Shown: positions 46,511 to 55,808, counted from the first letter of the stretch. The stretch: 64,000 nt of DNA from Pseudoalteromonas galatheae (GCF_005886105.2 NZ_PNCO02000002.1:186001-250000); one strand, 5' to 3'. Made by a program: numbers and translations. The notes: generated by a model from the sequence alone, not told the origin.

Positions 46511-46655
46511 TGTTCCAACCAATTTTAAGGGTGAAATAACATATTAGTTTCGTTAAAAACGCCTCATTTAGAAAAATTAGATAGCAAAGTTTTTGTCTTG
46601 CGAGTAGGGCTGTTTTTCTGCTTAGCAATAGGCCGTTTACTTAATAAAATTGGTA
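46495..46655 (+). repeat. ATACCAATT-end repeat, copy E (medium, 161 bp)
   Basis: Starts ATACCAATC and ends AATTGGTA. It shares AAGGGTGAAATAACATATTAG, GTTAAAAAC, CTCATTTAGAA and AAAGTTTTTG with copy B and is the same size class. Its left end codes the last residues and stop of the DUF3192 protein; its right end stops 7 bp before the next start codon. Confidence 0.8.
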
Positions 46656-46662
46656 AAGTTTG

Positions 46663-48354
46663 ATGGACGCAAGGATAGTCACTAGTAAAACACTGTTTGC
46701 GATAGCTCAGGGCACACACAAAGTATTACGTCTTTATTATCACAAAGAAAAGTGGTCATCTATTTACCCTACCCTAGTTAAACTTGCACAGCTTTATATG
46801 GACTGTTACGAGTCCTCCCCTAGCAGCTTGCATGGACAGCTTGGGCTTTATTCACAAAACTTGGGCTACAACACCAATCTGGTCATGAATCAAAATGTGT
46901 TGGTTTGTATGGCTTGTCATCACTTAAATTTCTCGCGTGCCGTAACTGAAGAATTATTGCTTGCGAGTTTTGCAGACTATTTATGCGTTGCCCGCGAAAG
47001 CGACCAACTTGCAGCGGGTAAAAAGCTAGACGCGCAGCAAGATAAGCTTTGGAAAGTTCGACATCAACTGGCAGTACAAATACTGAGTGATGGACAAACA
47101 CCGAACTTGCAGTGCTTGCGAGTTTTATCTCGCCTTTCAAATTACGACAACAAACTAGTATCCTCTATTCCCCAACGGTTTAATGACCATGCTTCTTTGA
47201 TCGTGGCAATTACTCATCGAATAGCAAGCCTAATAACACCAACCTATAGACAAAATAGTATGGCTTTAGATCGAGCAATTAAGCTTCTTTATGGCAAACT
47301 TAATTACACTTTTGCATTAAAGGTACTGAGTGCAATTGCTGGGGCATTTGTAAAACATCCCGCGGGAATGCTGTGTGAAATTAAGGGCGAAGTGGGCTTT
47401 TTGGTGATACAAAGTAGTAGTGAGAAAATAATTGCTGTTGTTGAACAAGGGCAAACTAAAAAGTTGGCGAAGGCCAATCGTAGGTTCCAATTCCACTGTA
47501 GCTTGACCACAACGACAGATGCTAATCTCCTATACAATATTTGGGATAGAGCCGCTGAACCAGTAGTACAACCTTTTGGTTCGGAACACTCACATTTATT
47601 AGCAACAGTAAAAGCATTATCTCACAGTCAATTTCAGAGTATTCGGGCACTTGAAAAACTGATTTGTGAGTTTGAATCAGTTTCAAGTGCGGTGCAGATC
47701 GCAGCAAAGCAGTATAACCGTGAAAATCTAAAAGCCGCATCCGTTAGGCACTCGCTTGCAATGGTGGGACTTGATGCAGCAGGGTTACTGGCGCAGCGGG
47801 TGTTGCTTGAACAAATTATAACAAATCACAAGCTTCCTTTTACAGAAGATGTCGTGCATAAATACGGCATAATCAGTCAAATCATTGCCTTATATGTGGG
47901 TGAGAGTTATGGTGAACAATTTGAGCGTTTGTTGTCGCCGTTCGCAGCAGTTATTGTGTTTCTGGTGACTAAACAAGGGGTTGAGATCCAACATGCTACT
48001 GCGCTCCACTCTCGTGAGTATTCAGAAGAACTAGTATCAATTGCTAACCTATTTGGGATCCGTGCAATAGCAAAAGAAAAATACCTAGACTTTAATCAGC
48101 AGTACTTTGAAAGAAGTATTCTTCACAAAGCCATGCTAGAGAGCGAAACGCTAAACAAGTCTCAGATCAATGCTCAGTGTAGACTATTCATTTTTATAAA
48201 ACTGATTGCACTTAAAGTGATATCACCAAATTTTGTGTTAACTGCCTGGCAAAAGCAATTAGTTGACGATGTTTTAGCTGAAAGTCGTTTTGTTACCGCA
48301 CAAAAGTTCGATTTGGCGTTACTAGAGACTGGATTTTACTCATCTATTGCCTGA
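46663..48354 (+). CDS. protein with degenerate HD-GYP-like and HDOD-like regions
   Basis: 563-aa soluble protein not firmly recognised. Residues 60-265 follow the outline of an HD-GYP domain. LIVAITHRIASLITPTYRQ... occupies the place of the ADxYDALTSxRPYR segment, and KHPAGMLCEIKGEVGFLVIQ resembles its closing YPPGSxVxLxxGExGxV. The metal-binding HD pair and the GYP loop are not visible. Residues 335-480 (NRENLKAASVRHSLAMVGLDAAGLLAQRVLLEQII) resemble an HDOD domain. A non-catalytic signalling role is inference. ATG 46663 begins 7 bp after repeat copy E; GGTAAAG at the repeat edge is the only ribosome-site candidate. Confidence 0.72.
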   Translation: MDARIVTSKTLFAIAQGTHKVLRLYYHKEKWSSIYPTLVKLAQLYMDCYESSPSSLHGQLGLYSQNLGYNTNLVMNQNVLVCMACHHLNFSRAVTEELLLASFADYLCVARESDQLAAGKKLDAQQDKLWKVRHQLAVQILSDGQTPNLQCLRVLSRLSNYDNKLVSSIPQRFNDHASLIVAITHRIASLITPTYRQNSMALDRAIKLLYGKLNYTFALKVLSAIAGAFVKHPAGMLCEIKGEVGFLVIQSSSEKIIAVVEQGQTKKLAKANRRFQFHCSLTTTTDANLLYNIWDRAAEPVVQPFGSEHSHLLATVKALSHSQFQSIRALEKLICEFESVSSAVQIAAKQYNRENLKAASVRHSLAMVGLDAAGLLAQRVLLEQIITNHKLPFTEDVVHKYGIISQIIALYVGESYGEQFERLLSPFAAVIVFLVTKQGVEIQHATALHSREYSEELVSIANLFGIRAIAKEKYLDFNQQYFERSILHKAMLESETLNKSQINAQCRLFIFIKLIALKVISPNFVLTAWQKQLVDDVLAESRFVTAQKFDLALLETGFYSSIA

Positions 48355-48550
48355 TATTTATTCTATAAATACTATCAATAACAAGCATAAATGATATGTA
48401 TGTCATTTTTCCATTCCATACTGGAATAAGACCTAATTAATTGCTATAAAACGCGGCTTAAACAAGCGAACGTACACCTTTGTTAATTTCTACTAAACTT
48501 AGTCTGCAATTCTTCTCGGGTGTATTCCAACTTTTGATAAAGGAAAAAAC

Positions 48551-49558
48551 ATGGCACAGCAAACCATCACAGTTATCCGTGGCGACGGCATTGGCCCTAG
48601 CATCATCGATTCAGCAATCGAGATCTTAAAAGCCGTAGGTTGCGACTATGAATATGAATACGTAGACGCAGGTTTGGCTGCATTAGAAAAAACAGGTGAA
48701 TTACTTCCAGCTGCAACGCTAGAAGCGATTGAGCGTAACAAGATCACGCTAAAGGGCCCACTAACTACACCTGTTGGCGAAGGTTTTACTTCTATTAACG
48801 TGACATTACGTAAGCATTTTGGCCTTTACGCAAACGTTCGTCCAGTTAAGTCATTTGAAGGTACTAAAGCACGTTACGATGATATTGATATCATTACCGT
48901 ACGTGAAAATACGCAAGGTATGTACTCAGGTCTTGGTCAAGTTGTTTCTGAGGATGGCAACGAAGCGGAAGCAATGTCAAAGATCACTCGCGAAGGTGCT
49001 GAAAAGATCGTAACTTTCGCTTATGAGTTAGCACAGCGTGAAGGTCGTAAAAAAGTAACTGCGGTTCACAAAGCGAACATCCTAAAATCAACTTCAGGCC
49101 TATTCCTTAAAGTTGCTCGTGAAGTGGGTGAGCGTTACCCTGAAATCGAATCAGCAGAAATGATCGTTGATGCTACTTGTATGAAACTAGTAATGACACC
49201 TGAAGAGTTTGATGTGATCGTAACAACAAACCTATTCGGTGACATCCTTTCAGATCTTTGTGCGGGCCTTGTCGGTGGTCTTGGTATGGCACCAGGTGCG
49301 AACATTGGTACTGATGCTGCAATCTTTGAAGCGGTTCACGGTAGTGCTCCAGACATCGCAGGCAAAAACCTTGCAAACCCAACTTCTGTTATTCTTGCGT
49401 CAATTCAAATGCTTGAGTACTTAGGCGAAGCTGATAAAGCGGAAAGAATCCGCAGTGCAGTGGCTGACGTTATTAAGAGCGGCGACCGTACAACTCGCGA
49501 TCTTGGTGGTAGCCACGGCACTACCGATTTTACACAGGCGGTAATTGAGCGCCTTTAA
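48551..49558 (+). CDS. NAD-type isocitrate dehydrogenase (isocitrate/isopropylmalate dehydrogenase family)
   Basis: 335-aa beta-decarboxylating dehydrogenase. The short length and TLRKHFGLYANVRPVKS, ENTQGMYSG, HKANILKSTSGLFL and the coenzyme motif GANIGTDAAIFEAVHGSAPDIAGKN point to the homodimeric NAD-dependent isocitrate dehydrogenase of the TCA cycle. They argue against LeuB, whose substrate loop differs, and against the 416-aa NADP enzyme Icd. AAAGGAAA precedes the ATG. A 15-bp palindrome ATTCCATACTGGAAT at 48413 lies in the promoter region. Strong codon bias suggests high expression. Confidence 0.87.
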   Translation: MAQQTITVIRGDGIGPSIIDSAIEILKAVGCDYEYEYVDAGLAALEKTGELLPAATLEAIERNKITLKGPLTTPVGEGFTSINVTLRKHFGLYANVRPVKSFEGTKARYDDIDIITVRENTQGMYSGLGQVVSEDGNEAEAMSKITREGAEKIVTFAYELAQREGRKKVTAVHKANILKSTSGLFLKVAREVGERYPEIESAEMIVDATCMKLVMTPEEFDVIVTTNLFGDILSDLCAGLVGGLGMAPGANIGTDAAIFEAVHGSAPDIAGKNLANPTSVILASIQMLEYLGEADKAERIRSAVADVIKSGDRTTRDLGGSHGTTDFTQAVIERL

Positions 49559-49582
49559 TTCTTAACGCTTGATTTAATCTGT

Positions 49583-49612
49583 GGGTGGTGCGTTAGCACC
49601 ACCTTCTTCTTA
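49583..49612 (+). terminator. terminator of isocitrate dehydrogenase gene
   Basis: Stem GGTGGTGC (49584-49591) / GCACCACC (49596-49603) with a 4-base loop, followed by TTCTTCTT. The downstream arm reaches into the end of the convergent M6 protease gene. Confidence 0.75.
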
Positions 49613-52565
49613 ATCCCACTAGAATCCCACCAATTAACGCAAACCACCCGATACTACCTCCAGACGATCCGCTATCACCAGAATCCGTCGGCGTTGTTGT
49701 TGGGGCCGTTACTGTGATCTCGACAGTGCCTTTAGTGCTTTGATCTGCGCCATCCGACAGCGTTAACACGACATTGTATGTGCCCGCTTGAGCGTAACTA
49801 TGCATTGTAGTTAAACCAGAACCTTGCGTGCCATCACCGAAATCCCAATTAGCTTGATAGTTACCATCACCACCAGCAGCAGTTACGACAAAGCTTGCCT
49901 GTAAGTTAGATGTGGTCGCTGCGGCTTCTATGCTAAGTGGCACTACCACTGTCACCGAGGTTGATTTAGCTACCGCCTCACCTTCGGCATCTTTCACATT
50001 AAGCGTTACCGTGTACGTGCCGCTTAGCTCATAGATATGTTCGACTGAGTTTGATGTCGCGGTTGCCCCGTCACCAAAGTTCCACTCAAGCTCATAAGGC
50101 GCTTTGCCACCAATGATTTCGGCATTGAAGACAAAACTTTGCCCTACTGCGGTCGCTTTGATATCACCGACAGCAAGTGGGATTGGCTCTACATTACCAA
50201 CGCTGACATTTGAGCTCAACGCTGAGCTGCTCCCATCTGCTTTGGTGCGTGTGAACATTACCGTATAGTTGCCAATATCTTGATAGTTATGAACAGGTGA
50301 AAGCGCTTTACTTGTTTGACCATCACCAAAGTTCCACAAAAAGCTATCTGATTCGTTTAAAGCTAAGCCTTTGACATTGAACTTAACGGTGTTTTGCGAT
50401 TGTACTTGAATGATTTGAGGATCGCTGAGGTAAATTACACCAACTTGTGCACTGCTTGCATCTTCTTCTATGGTATTCAATCTAAGTTGAACACCAAAAC
50501 CTGGCAAATTAACACCTGATTCCTTTTGGATTGAGAAGGTGTAATCCTGAGTATCATCAAACGTACTGATTGGCGTTAGATGTTGATCGCCAAGACCCGC
50601 TTTTTGAGTATCTAAACGCAGAGTTGCATCTTTGACCTGAATAATACTCGTTGCGGGTGTAGTGCCGTCGGCTTTGAAAATAGGGTTTTGGTCTTGATCA
50701 ATCACCAACATATCACCAGAACCGGGGTGTAACGAAGTAGAGTTATTGCTTTGCCCATCGTTGCTGTACCACATCAACACTCCTGAATTATAACCCGATA
50801 AAGACAAACCAGCATCTAACCCTCTAAATGAGCGCAAATGCGCATAGTATGCGTTACTAGGCTTAGCTCTGTAGCCTGAGATTTTACGAAAACCGTTGTA
50901 GATTAGGTCATTTGTTGGCTCCGCAGTATTGGTATAAATTTGCGTACCATCCGCTGTCACTTCGATATTATCTAGTAATACTCCTTTGAGCGTTTCAAAA
51001 TCGTCGGTTTGATAAACGAATGTCACGGTGATAGTTTGTCCTCGGTACGCTGAGATATCAAAATCTAGCGTAATTGGATTAGCGCCAAAAGCAGACGACT
51101 CGCCATCCATGTAGTGAGTGATATTGGAGTAATTTGGATGGTTTGATTTTGTTGTATTTCCCGCTATTGGCTGTCCATTTACCGCCACTTGGAAAATATC
51201 GTAGTTGAGCTCGATACTATAATTTGCAAGCATGGATAATGAAATTTGACTTGCGTTGGGTAAGCTTAAGGTAAAACTTGCTTGATTATTGAGTTTGTCG
51301 TCTTCTCCGGAGTAATAGTGATAATTCCCATCAAGTGGCGTTATGAACTCTTCTAGTTGCGCAGGCAGATTTATTTTTATTTGATTCGTAGTACCATTGT
51401 TCACTCCAATATCCGTGAGTGTTACTGTTTGTTCTGTACTCAAGTCGTCTAATGTGTACTCGGTTTGGTTTAACCAATTTCCTGCATAATTTTGTTGTAA
51501 AAACTCAAGGCTTTTAGGGGAAAACTGGGTCGGTTGCGAGCCACTTAATTGACCTAAGTAACTGCCTGAAGACATGACCGACCATAGTGCAACGGGTTCA
51601 CCTATGTCATTGGAATTTAAATCGTATTCGTCCGGTAATCCGAGGTCATGACCAAACTCATGGACAACCACCCCAATTGCAGCATCGATAGGATTAATGG
51701 TGTAGTTATAAACTTTGTAGTTGGTATCTGGAATTGCTTTTGGTTGGTTGTTTTCATCAAATACGAAGAAGCGATGTGACCAAATTGCGTCAGTATCTAA
51801 TACGCCGCCACCTGCTTCTTGACCAATACTTGAATGAAATAACATGACATGGTCAATAATGCCATCAGGTTCAAGGCGGTTGCCATCACCATCTATATCG
51901 TTCAAATCTGTTTTATCGTACTCAGATAAGTCGATATTAAATTGAGTCACGGCCTTACTAACAGCTTCGAATACTAACTCTTCCGGCCTTAAGTCGCGGG
52001 TATCGTCTTCTTGCTTGCCGTAGTAGGCTGCGTTTTGAGAGGCTCTTACCCAACCAAATGCATTGCCAGATACTTTAAAGCTACCGCCTGAGGCCGCTTG
52101 ATAAAACTGGGTAGCTGATTGTAACGTTTCATTGTTCGGTCCGTTATAGCCGCTATCTGAATATAATAATGATTGGTAGTGAGACGCGGGATAGCTCGAG
52201 TAGTACATGTCTGTATCACTCGGATTTAGTCGGTTTTGGTCGTTAGGTAAATCCGGGAAATCGACCAGAATAGCAAGAATTTTGGCTTCATTAAGTGTTT
52301 GTGCCGTACCCACTGCAAATTGTTTGGCTAACTTAGTATTGCCAAGGTGCACATTTTTAATTGCATAAGGTGTTTTTATTTGATTTGCAATAGGCTTTGT
52401 CTTGGTGAATTGCTCAAGCGCTATTTTCCGCTCGTATTCACTCAGCGTGCGGCCGAGCTTTTTCTCCTGCCAATAGATAACCTGATCTTTATAGATTACC
52501 TGAGCTTGCGCCGTACTTGATAGCAGTGTGGCCGATGCCAATATGCTTAGTTTAAAAATGTTCAT
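49593..52565 (-). CDS. secreted M6-family metalloprotease with three PKD domains and GlyGly-CTERM
   Basis: 990-aa exocellular protease of the immune-inhibitor-A type. A signal peptide (1-21) and propeptide precede the M6 catalytic domain, with zinc motif VVHEFGHDLGLPDEYD near 300. Three PKD domains follow, each with a WNFGDG or WDFGDG core (about 745, 830 and 912). The C-terminus is a GlyGly-CTERM tail: a Ser/Gly-rich stretch, one membrane helix (WFALIGGILVG) and Arg residues. This marks type II secretion and rhombosortase processing in marine gammaproteobacteria. Probably degrades environmental protein. Single gene, convergent with the isocitrate dehydrogenase gene. Confidence 0.93.
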   Translation of the reverse strand: MNIFKLSILASATLLSSTAQAQVIYKDQVIYWQEKKLGRTLSEYERKIALEQFTKTKPIANQIKTPYAIKNVHLGNTKLAKQFAVGTAQTLNEAKILAILVDFPDLPNDQNRLNPSDTDMYYSSYPASHYQSLLYSDSGYNGPNNETLQSATQFYQAASGGSFKVSGNAFGWVRASQNAAYYGKQEDDTRDLRPEELVFEAVSKAVTQFNIDLSEYDKTDLNDIDGDGNRLEPDGIIDHVMLFHSSIGQEAGGGVLDTDAIWSHRFFVFDENNQPKAIPDTNYKVYNYTINPIDAAIGVVVHEFGHDLGLPDEYDLNSNDIGEPVALWSVMSSGSYLGQLSGSQPTQFSPKSLEFLQQNYAGNWLNQTEYTLDDLSTEQTVTLTDIGVNNGTTNQIKINLPAQLEEFITPLDGNYHYYSGEDDKLNNQASFTLSLPNASQISLSMLANYSIELNYDIFQVAVNGQPIAGNTTKSNHPNYSNITHYMDGESSAFGANPITLDFDISAYRGQTITVTFVYQTDDFETLKGVLLDNIEVTADGTQIYTNTAEPTNDLIYNGFRKISGYRAKPSNAYYAHLRSFRGLDAGLSLSGYNSGVLMWYSNDGQSNNSTSLHPGSGDMLVIDQDQNPIFKADGTTPATSIIQVKDATLRLDTQKAGLGDQHLTPISTFDDTQDYTFSIQKESGVNLPGFGVQLRLNTIEEDASSAQVGVIYLSDPQIIQVQSQNTVKFNVKGLALNESDSFLWNFGDGQTSKALSPVHNYQDIGNYTVMFTRTKADGSSSALSSNVSVGNVEPIPLAVGDIKATAVGQSFVFNAEIIGGKAPYELEWNFGDGATATSNSVEHIYELSGTYTVTLNVKDAEGEAVAKSTSVTVVVPLSIEAAATTSNLQASFVVTAAGGDGNYQANWDFGDGTQGSGLTTMHSYAQAGTYNVVLTLSDGADQSTKGTVEITVTAPTTTPTDSGDSGSSGGSIGWFALIGGILVGLRRRWC

Positions 52566-52670
52566 CTAAGAGACCCCAGTACAATTGAGCTTTAAGTTTA
52601 GCATTTTTATCGTTTTGTTCCCGTATAAGTTCTACTAAATAAAAAAATCTAATTGGTGGTTAGTTTTAAA

Positions 52671-52721
52671 TTGAAATGTAATATTTCAACAATTGAAATG
52701 TGGAATAGTGGAATTTATATC
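52671..52721 (+). promoter_or_regulatory. ilv promoter with upstream palindrome
   Basis: TTGAAATGTAATATTTCAA (52671-52689) is a near-perfect palindrome. It is followed at 52693 by TTGAAA and, after 17 bp, by TATATC at 52716, which fits a sigma-70 promoter starting near 52728. The palindrome abuts the -35 element and may bind a regulator such as Lrp (inference). Confidence 0.5.
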
Positions 52722-52767
52722 TAATACTGTGTAGGCTAACTTTGAAATCAACTTTAAAGGCAAAATA

Positions 52768-52821
52768 ATGACAAATTTCTTTCAACTAATCGTTCTCGTG
52801 GTGGTACTGGTCTCTTCATAG
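52768..52821 (+). CDS. ilv leader peptide
   Basis: 17-codon open frame MTNFFQLIVLVVVLVSS, TAG stop, preceded by AAAGG. Nine of its residues are Leu, Ile or Val, eight of them in one run of nine. It is followed by a GC-rich hairpin and T run before the acetolactate synthase genes. This is the layout of branched-chain amino acid attenuation as in ilvGMEDA/ilvBN leaders. Confidence 0.9.
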   Translation: MTNFFQLIVLVVVLVSS

Positions 52822-52825
52822 AGTT

Positions 52826-52885
52826 CAGCGGGGAGCTATTACTTGAAAGAAATACTCAAACCCCGCAACCAGCGGGGTTTTTTTT
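52826..52885 (+). promoter_or_regulatory. ilvIH attenuator
   Basis: Terminator AACCCCGC (52859-52866) / GCGGGGTT (52872-52879) followed by Ts. The sequence CAGCGGGG occurs twice, at 52826 and 52870, so CCCCGC can pair either with the upstream copy (antiterminator) or with the downstream copy (terminator). The upstream copy lies 4 bases after the leader stop codon, where a terminating ribosome would mask it. Confidence 0.85.
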
Positions 52886-52933
52886 GGATTTTAGAAATAT
52901 AACAGGCACGCACAGTCAACGAGGAATGAGGTA

Positions 52934-54655
52934 ATGGCAGAGCAATACAACGGCTCCGAGCTAGTAGTAAAAGCATTGAGCGCATTAAAAGTAAAATACA
53001 TATTTGGCTACCCTGGAGGGTCGGTTCTTGATCTTTATGATGCGTTGTTTCAGCAATCAGATATTGAGCATATCTTGGTTAGGCATGAGCAAGCAGCAAC
53101 TCACATGGCAGACGGTTATGCCAGAGCAACGGGGGATGTCGGTGTTGTCCTTGCGACCAGTGGCCCAGGTGCTACTAACTGTATTACAGGGATCGCGACG
53201 GCCTATATGGATTCAATCCCAATGGTTGTACTTTCAGGGCAAGTACCTTCAAACCTAATCGGCGATGATGCATTTCAAGAGACGGATATCGTTGGTTGCT
53301 CTCGTCCTATCGTTAAACACAGTTTTAACTGCCGGGACGCGACAAAAATCCCAGAGGTGTTAGCTAAGGCATTTTATCTAGCCAACTCTGGTAGACCGGG
53401 ACCAGTTGTGGTTGAGTTGCCAAAAGATATTTTGAACCCTGCGCTTAAATTCGATTACCAGATGCCTGAACAGATTGATATGCGTACTTACAACCCGAGT
53501 GTAAAGGGGCATTCCAAGCAGATCCGCAAAGCGGTTGAAGCCATTATTGAAGCGAAGCGTTTGGTTATCTATTCTGGCGGCGGCATTATTCTTTCGAATA
53601 CCTCAGAAAAACTAACTGAGCTGGTTGAGAAACTAAACGCGCCTATCACCAATACTCTAATGGGTCTTGGTGGGATCAGTGGCACACATCCTAATTTTAT
53701 TGGCATGTTAGGGATGCACGGTAGTCTTGAAGCGAATAAGGCGATGGCGAATGCCGATGTTATCTTAGCGTTAGGTGCGCGTTTTGATGACCGTGTGACT
53801 AATAATGTTAAGAAGTTTTGTCCGGATGCCAAAATTGTTCACGTTGATGTGGATCCAACTTCAATTTCTAAGACCATTCAAGCGCATATTCCAGTTGTGG
53901 GCTGCTTAGATACGGTGATGGAGCAATTGCTACGCGGTATCGAAAAAAGCGAGAAGCGCATCGACCGCGCTGCACAAGAAGATTGGTGGCAAGCAATTAC
54001 CACATGGCGTGCTCAGAAATGCTTGTCGTTTACTGCGGGTGTAGAAAAAATTAAGCCGCAAACGGTTATTGAAAAGCTATACCAAATGACCAGCGGTGAC
54101 GCCTATGTTTGCTCGGATGTAGGACAACACCAGATGTTTGCAGCGCAATACTATCCGTTTAAATCACCTCGTCAATGGATTAATTCAGGCGGCCTTGGCA
54201 CCATGGGATTTGGTTTACCCGCTGCGATGGGCGTAAAAATGGCATTCCCGCAAAGTGAAGTATTGTGCGTAACTGGAGACGGCTCTATCCAAATGAATAT
54301 TCAGGAGCTTTCAACCTGTTTGCAATACGGCCTTGCTGTCAAAGTCATCTCATTAAACAACCGCTCTCTTGGCATGGTACGCCAGTGGCAAGACATGATG
54401 TATGAGGGACGCCACGCGAGTTCTTACATGGAGTCACTGCCTGATTTTGTCGCGCTTGCAGAGAGTTATGGTCACATCGGAATTCGGGTTGATAAGCCTG
54501 AGCAACTTGATGCGGCACTGGAAAAAGCAATGTCGATTAAAGACCGACTTGTATTTTTAGATATTTTGGTTGATGAGTCTGAACATGTGTATCCAATGCA
54601 AATTAAGCAAGGTGCGATAGACGAGATGTGGTTGAAAAAAGGAGTAAAAGCATAA
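52934..54655 (+). CDS. ilvI: acetolactate synthase large subunit
   Basis: 573-aa thiamine-diphosphate enzyme, first common step of valine, leucine and isoleucine synthesis. Catalytic Glu region [26 protein letters not shown]/quinone-like middle domain, and the ThDP motif beginning [15 protein letters not shown] and ending in [13 protein letters not shown] near 445-475. The sequence is closest in feel to IlvI ([32 protein letters not shown]). Followed directly by the small subunit (TAATG overlap). Controlled by the leader and attenuator upstream. Confidence 0.95.
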   Translation: MAEQYNGSELVVKALSALKVKYIFGYPGGSVLDLYDALFQQSDIEHILVRHEQAATHMADGYARATGDVGVVLATSGPGATNCITGIATAYMDSIPMVVLSGQVPSNLIGDDAFQETDIVGCSRPIVKHSFNCRDATKIPEVLAKAFYLANSGRPGPVVVELPKDILNPALKFDYQMPEQIDMRTYNPSVKGHSKQIRKAVEAIIEAKRLVIYSGGGIILSNTSEKLTELVEKLNAPITNTLMGLGGISGTHPNFIGMLGMHGSLEANKAMANADVILALGARFDDRVTNNVKKFCPDAKIVHVDVDPTSISKTIQAHIPVVGCLDTVMEQLLRGIEKSEKRIDRAAQEDWWQAITTWRAQKCLSFTAGVEKIKPQTVIEKLYQMTSGDAYVCSDVGQHQMFAAQYYPFKSPRQWINSGGLGTMGFGLPAAMGVKMAFPQSEVLCVTGDGSIQMNIQELSTCLQYGLAVKVISLNNRSLGMVRQWQDMMYEGRHASSYMESLPDFVALAESYGHIGIRVDKPEQLDAALEKAMSIKDRLVFLDILVDESEHVYPMQIKQGAIDEMWLKKGVKA

Positions 54656-55152
54656 TGAGAAGAATACTATCGATTTTATTAGAGAATGAACCTGGCTCTC
54701 TTTCTCGTATTGTAGGTTTATTTTCTCAGCGTGCGTACAACATTGACAGCTTAACGGTGGGTACAACCGCTGACAAAACGCTATCTCGCATTACCATCAC
54801 GACCCAAGGCGATGACCGCATTGTTGAACAAATCACCAAGCAAGTTAACAAGTTGGTGGATGTGCTTAAGGTTATTGATCTAACCGACATGCAGCACATT
54901 GAAAGAGAGCTGCTATTGGTAAAAGTCTATGCCAGAGACGAAGTAACACGAGCAGCTATCAATCGTGTTGCCGAGGTGTTTCAAGCCAGCATTATAGATA
55001 TGGGCAAACAAAGCTATATATTACAGATGGTAAGCTCAGCCGACCGCCTTGAGTCTTTCTTGGATCTATTACGTCACGAAAGCGACATTATTGAACTTGT
55101 GCGCTCTGGCGCGGTAGGTATTGGCCGTGGTGACAAAGCGCTGAAAGGATAA
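54655..55152 (+). CDS. ilvH: acetolactate synthase small (regulatory) subunit
   Basis: 165-aa ACT-domain subunit conferring valine feedback. N-terminal [39 protein letters not shown]. The C-terminal half carries ERELLLVKVYARDEVTRAAI and SDIIELVRSGAVGIGRGDKAL. ATG 54655 shares a base with the ilvI stop, and GGAG lies 12 bases before it. A longer reading into ilvI is not real. Confidence 0.95.
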   Translation: MRRILSILLENEPGSLSRIVGLFSQRAYNIDSLTVGTTADKTLSRITITTQGDDRIVEQITKQVNKLVDVLKVIDLTDMQHIERELLLVKVYARDEVTRAAINRVAEVFQASIIDMGKQSYILQMVSSADRLESFLDLLRHESDIIELVRSGAVGIGRGDKALKG

Positions 55153-55307
55153 AACCACTTACCTTTTAGCTGTCACTGTTATCTTTTTGCGCGGGTAAGC
55201 ACGTTGTATTGCGTACAACCCGCTTCAGCCATTTTGCATGTTAGCTTCGATTTACTCTCATTAGGTTACTGGCTATAATCTCGTTTTTATCAAGTTAGAT
55301 TATACAC

Positions 55308-55808
55308 ATGGAACTCGAACGCTTCTGGCAGCTTGTCACCGCCCCCGGTCATTCAAACGATAATGAATATTTAAAAACGCGTTTATCACCGCTAAGTTCA
55401 GAAGAAATTGCTCAGTTCGATGCATTATATATCAAAGAACTAAGAGCACTGTGGTATTGGGATAACTGGAAAGTGGCCTACGTGATTGCAGGCTGTAATA
55501 GCGAATATGACTTCTTAGATTTTTGTAATTGGATCATCAGTCGCGGCCCTGAAGCGGTAAGCGTACTCACTGCGGAACCAGACGAATTAGCTAATAAGTT
55601 TGCTATACCGAATAAAGACGACCTGCCCTACCCGTTTATTGACGAATTAGATTTAGTTGCAGGGTTGCTTTTTGAAGAAAAAAATCAAGACGAACTTCCG
55701 TATCACAGTGTCGTGAACTTTCCGCCGCAAGGTAAAAAGTTTAAAAATAAACCAAAACAGTTAAAGGCTGAATTACCTCAACTTTTTGGCCAATATTGGC
55801 TTGGGTAA
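55308..55808 (+). CDS. DUF4240 domain protein
   Basis: 166-aa cytoplasmic protein of the DUF4240 type: MELERFWQLVTAP, LSSEEIAQFDALYIKELRALWYWDNWKVAYVIAGCNSEYDFLDFCNWIISRGPEAV. Function unknown; in other bacteria such proteins accompany WGR or cell-surface genes. Start ATG 55308. Stands alone between ilvIH and a gene-poor stretch. Confidence 0.85.
   Translation: MELERFWQLVTAPGHSNDNEYLKTRLSPLSSEEIAQFDALYIKELRALWYWDNWKVAYVIAGCNSEYDFLDFCNWIISRGPEAVSVLTAEPDELANKFAIPNKDDLPYPFIDELDLVAGLLFEEKNQDELPYHSVVNFPPQGKKFKNKPKQLKAELPQLFGQYWLG

Noticed and set aside
25999..46655. CRISPR array or insertion sequence as the explanation of the ATACCAATT repeats.
   Set aside because: The copies are kilobases apart, not regularly spaced, and have no transposase frame inside.
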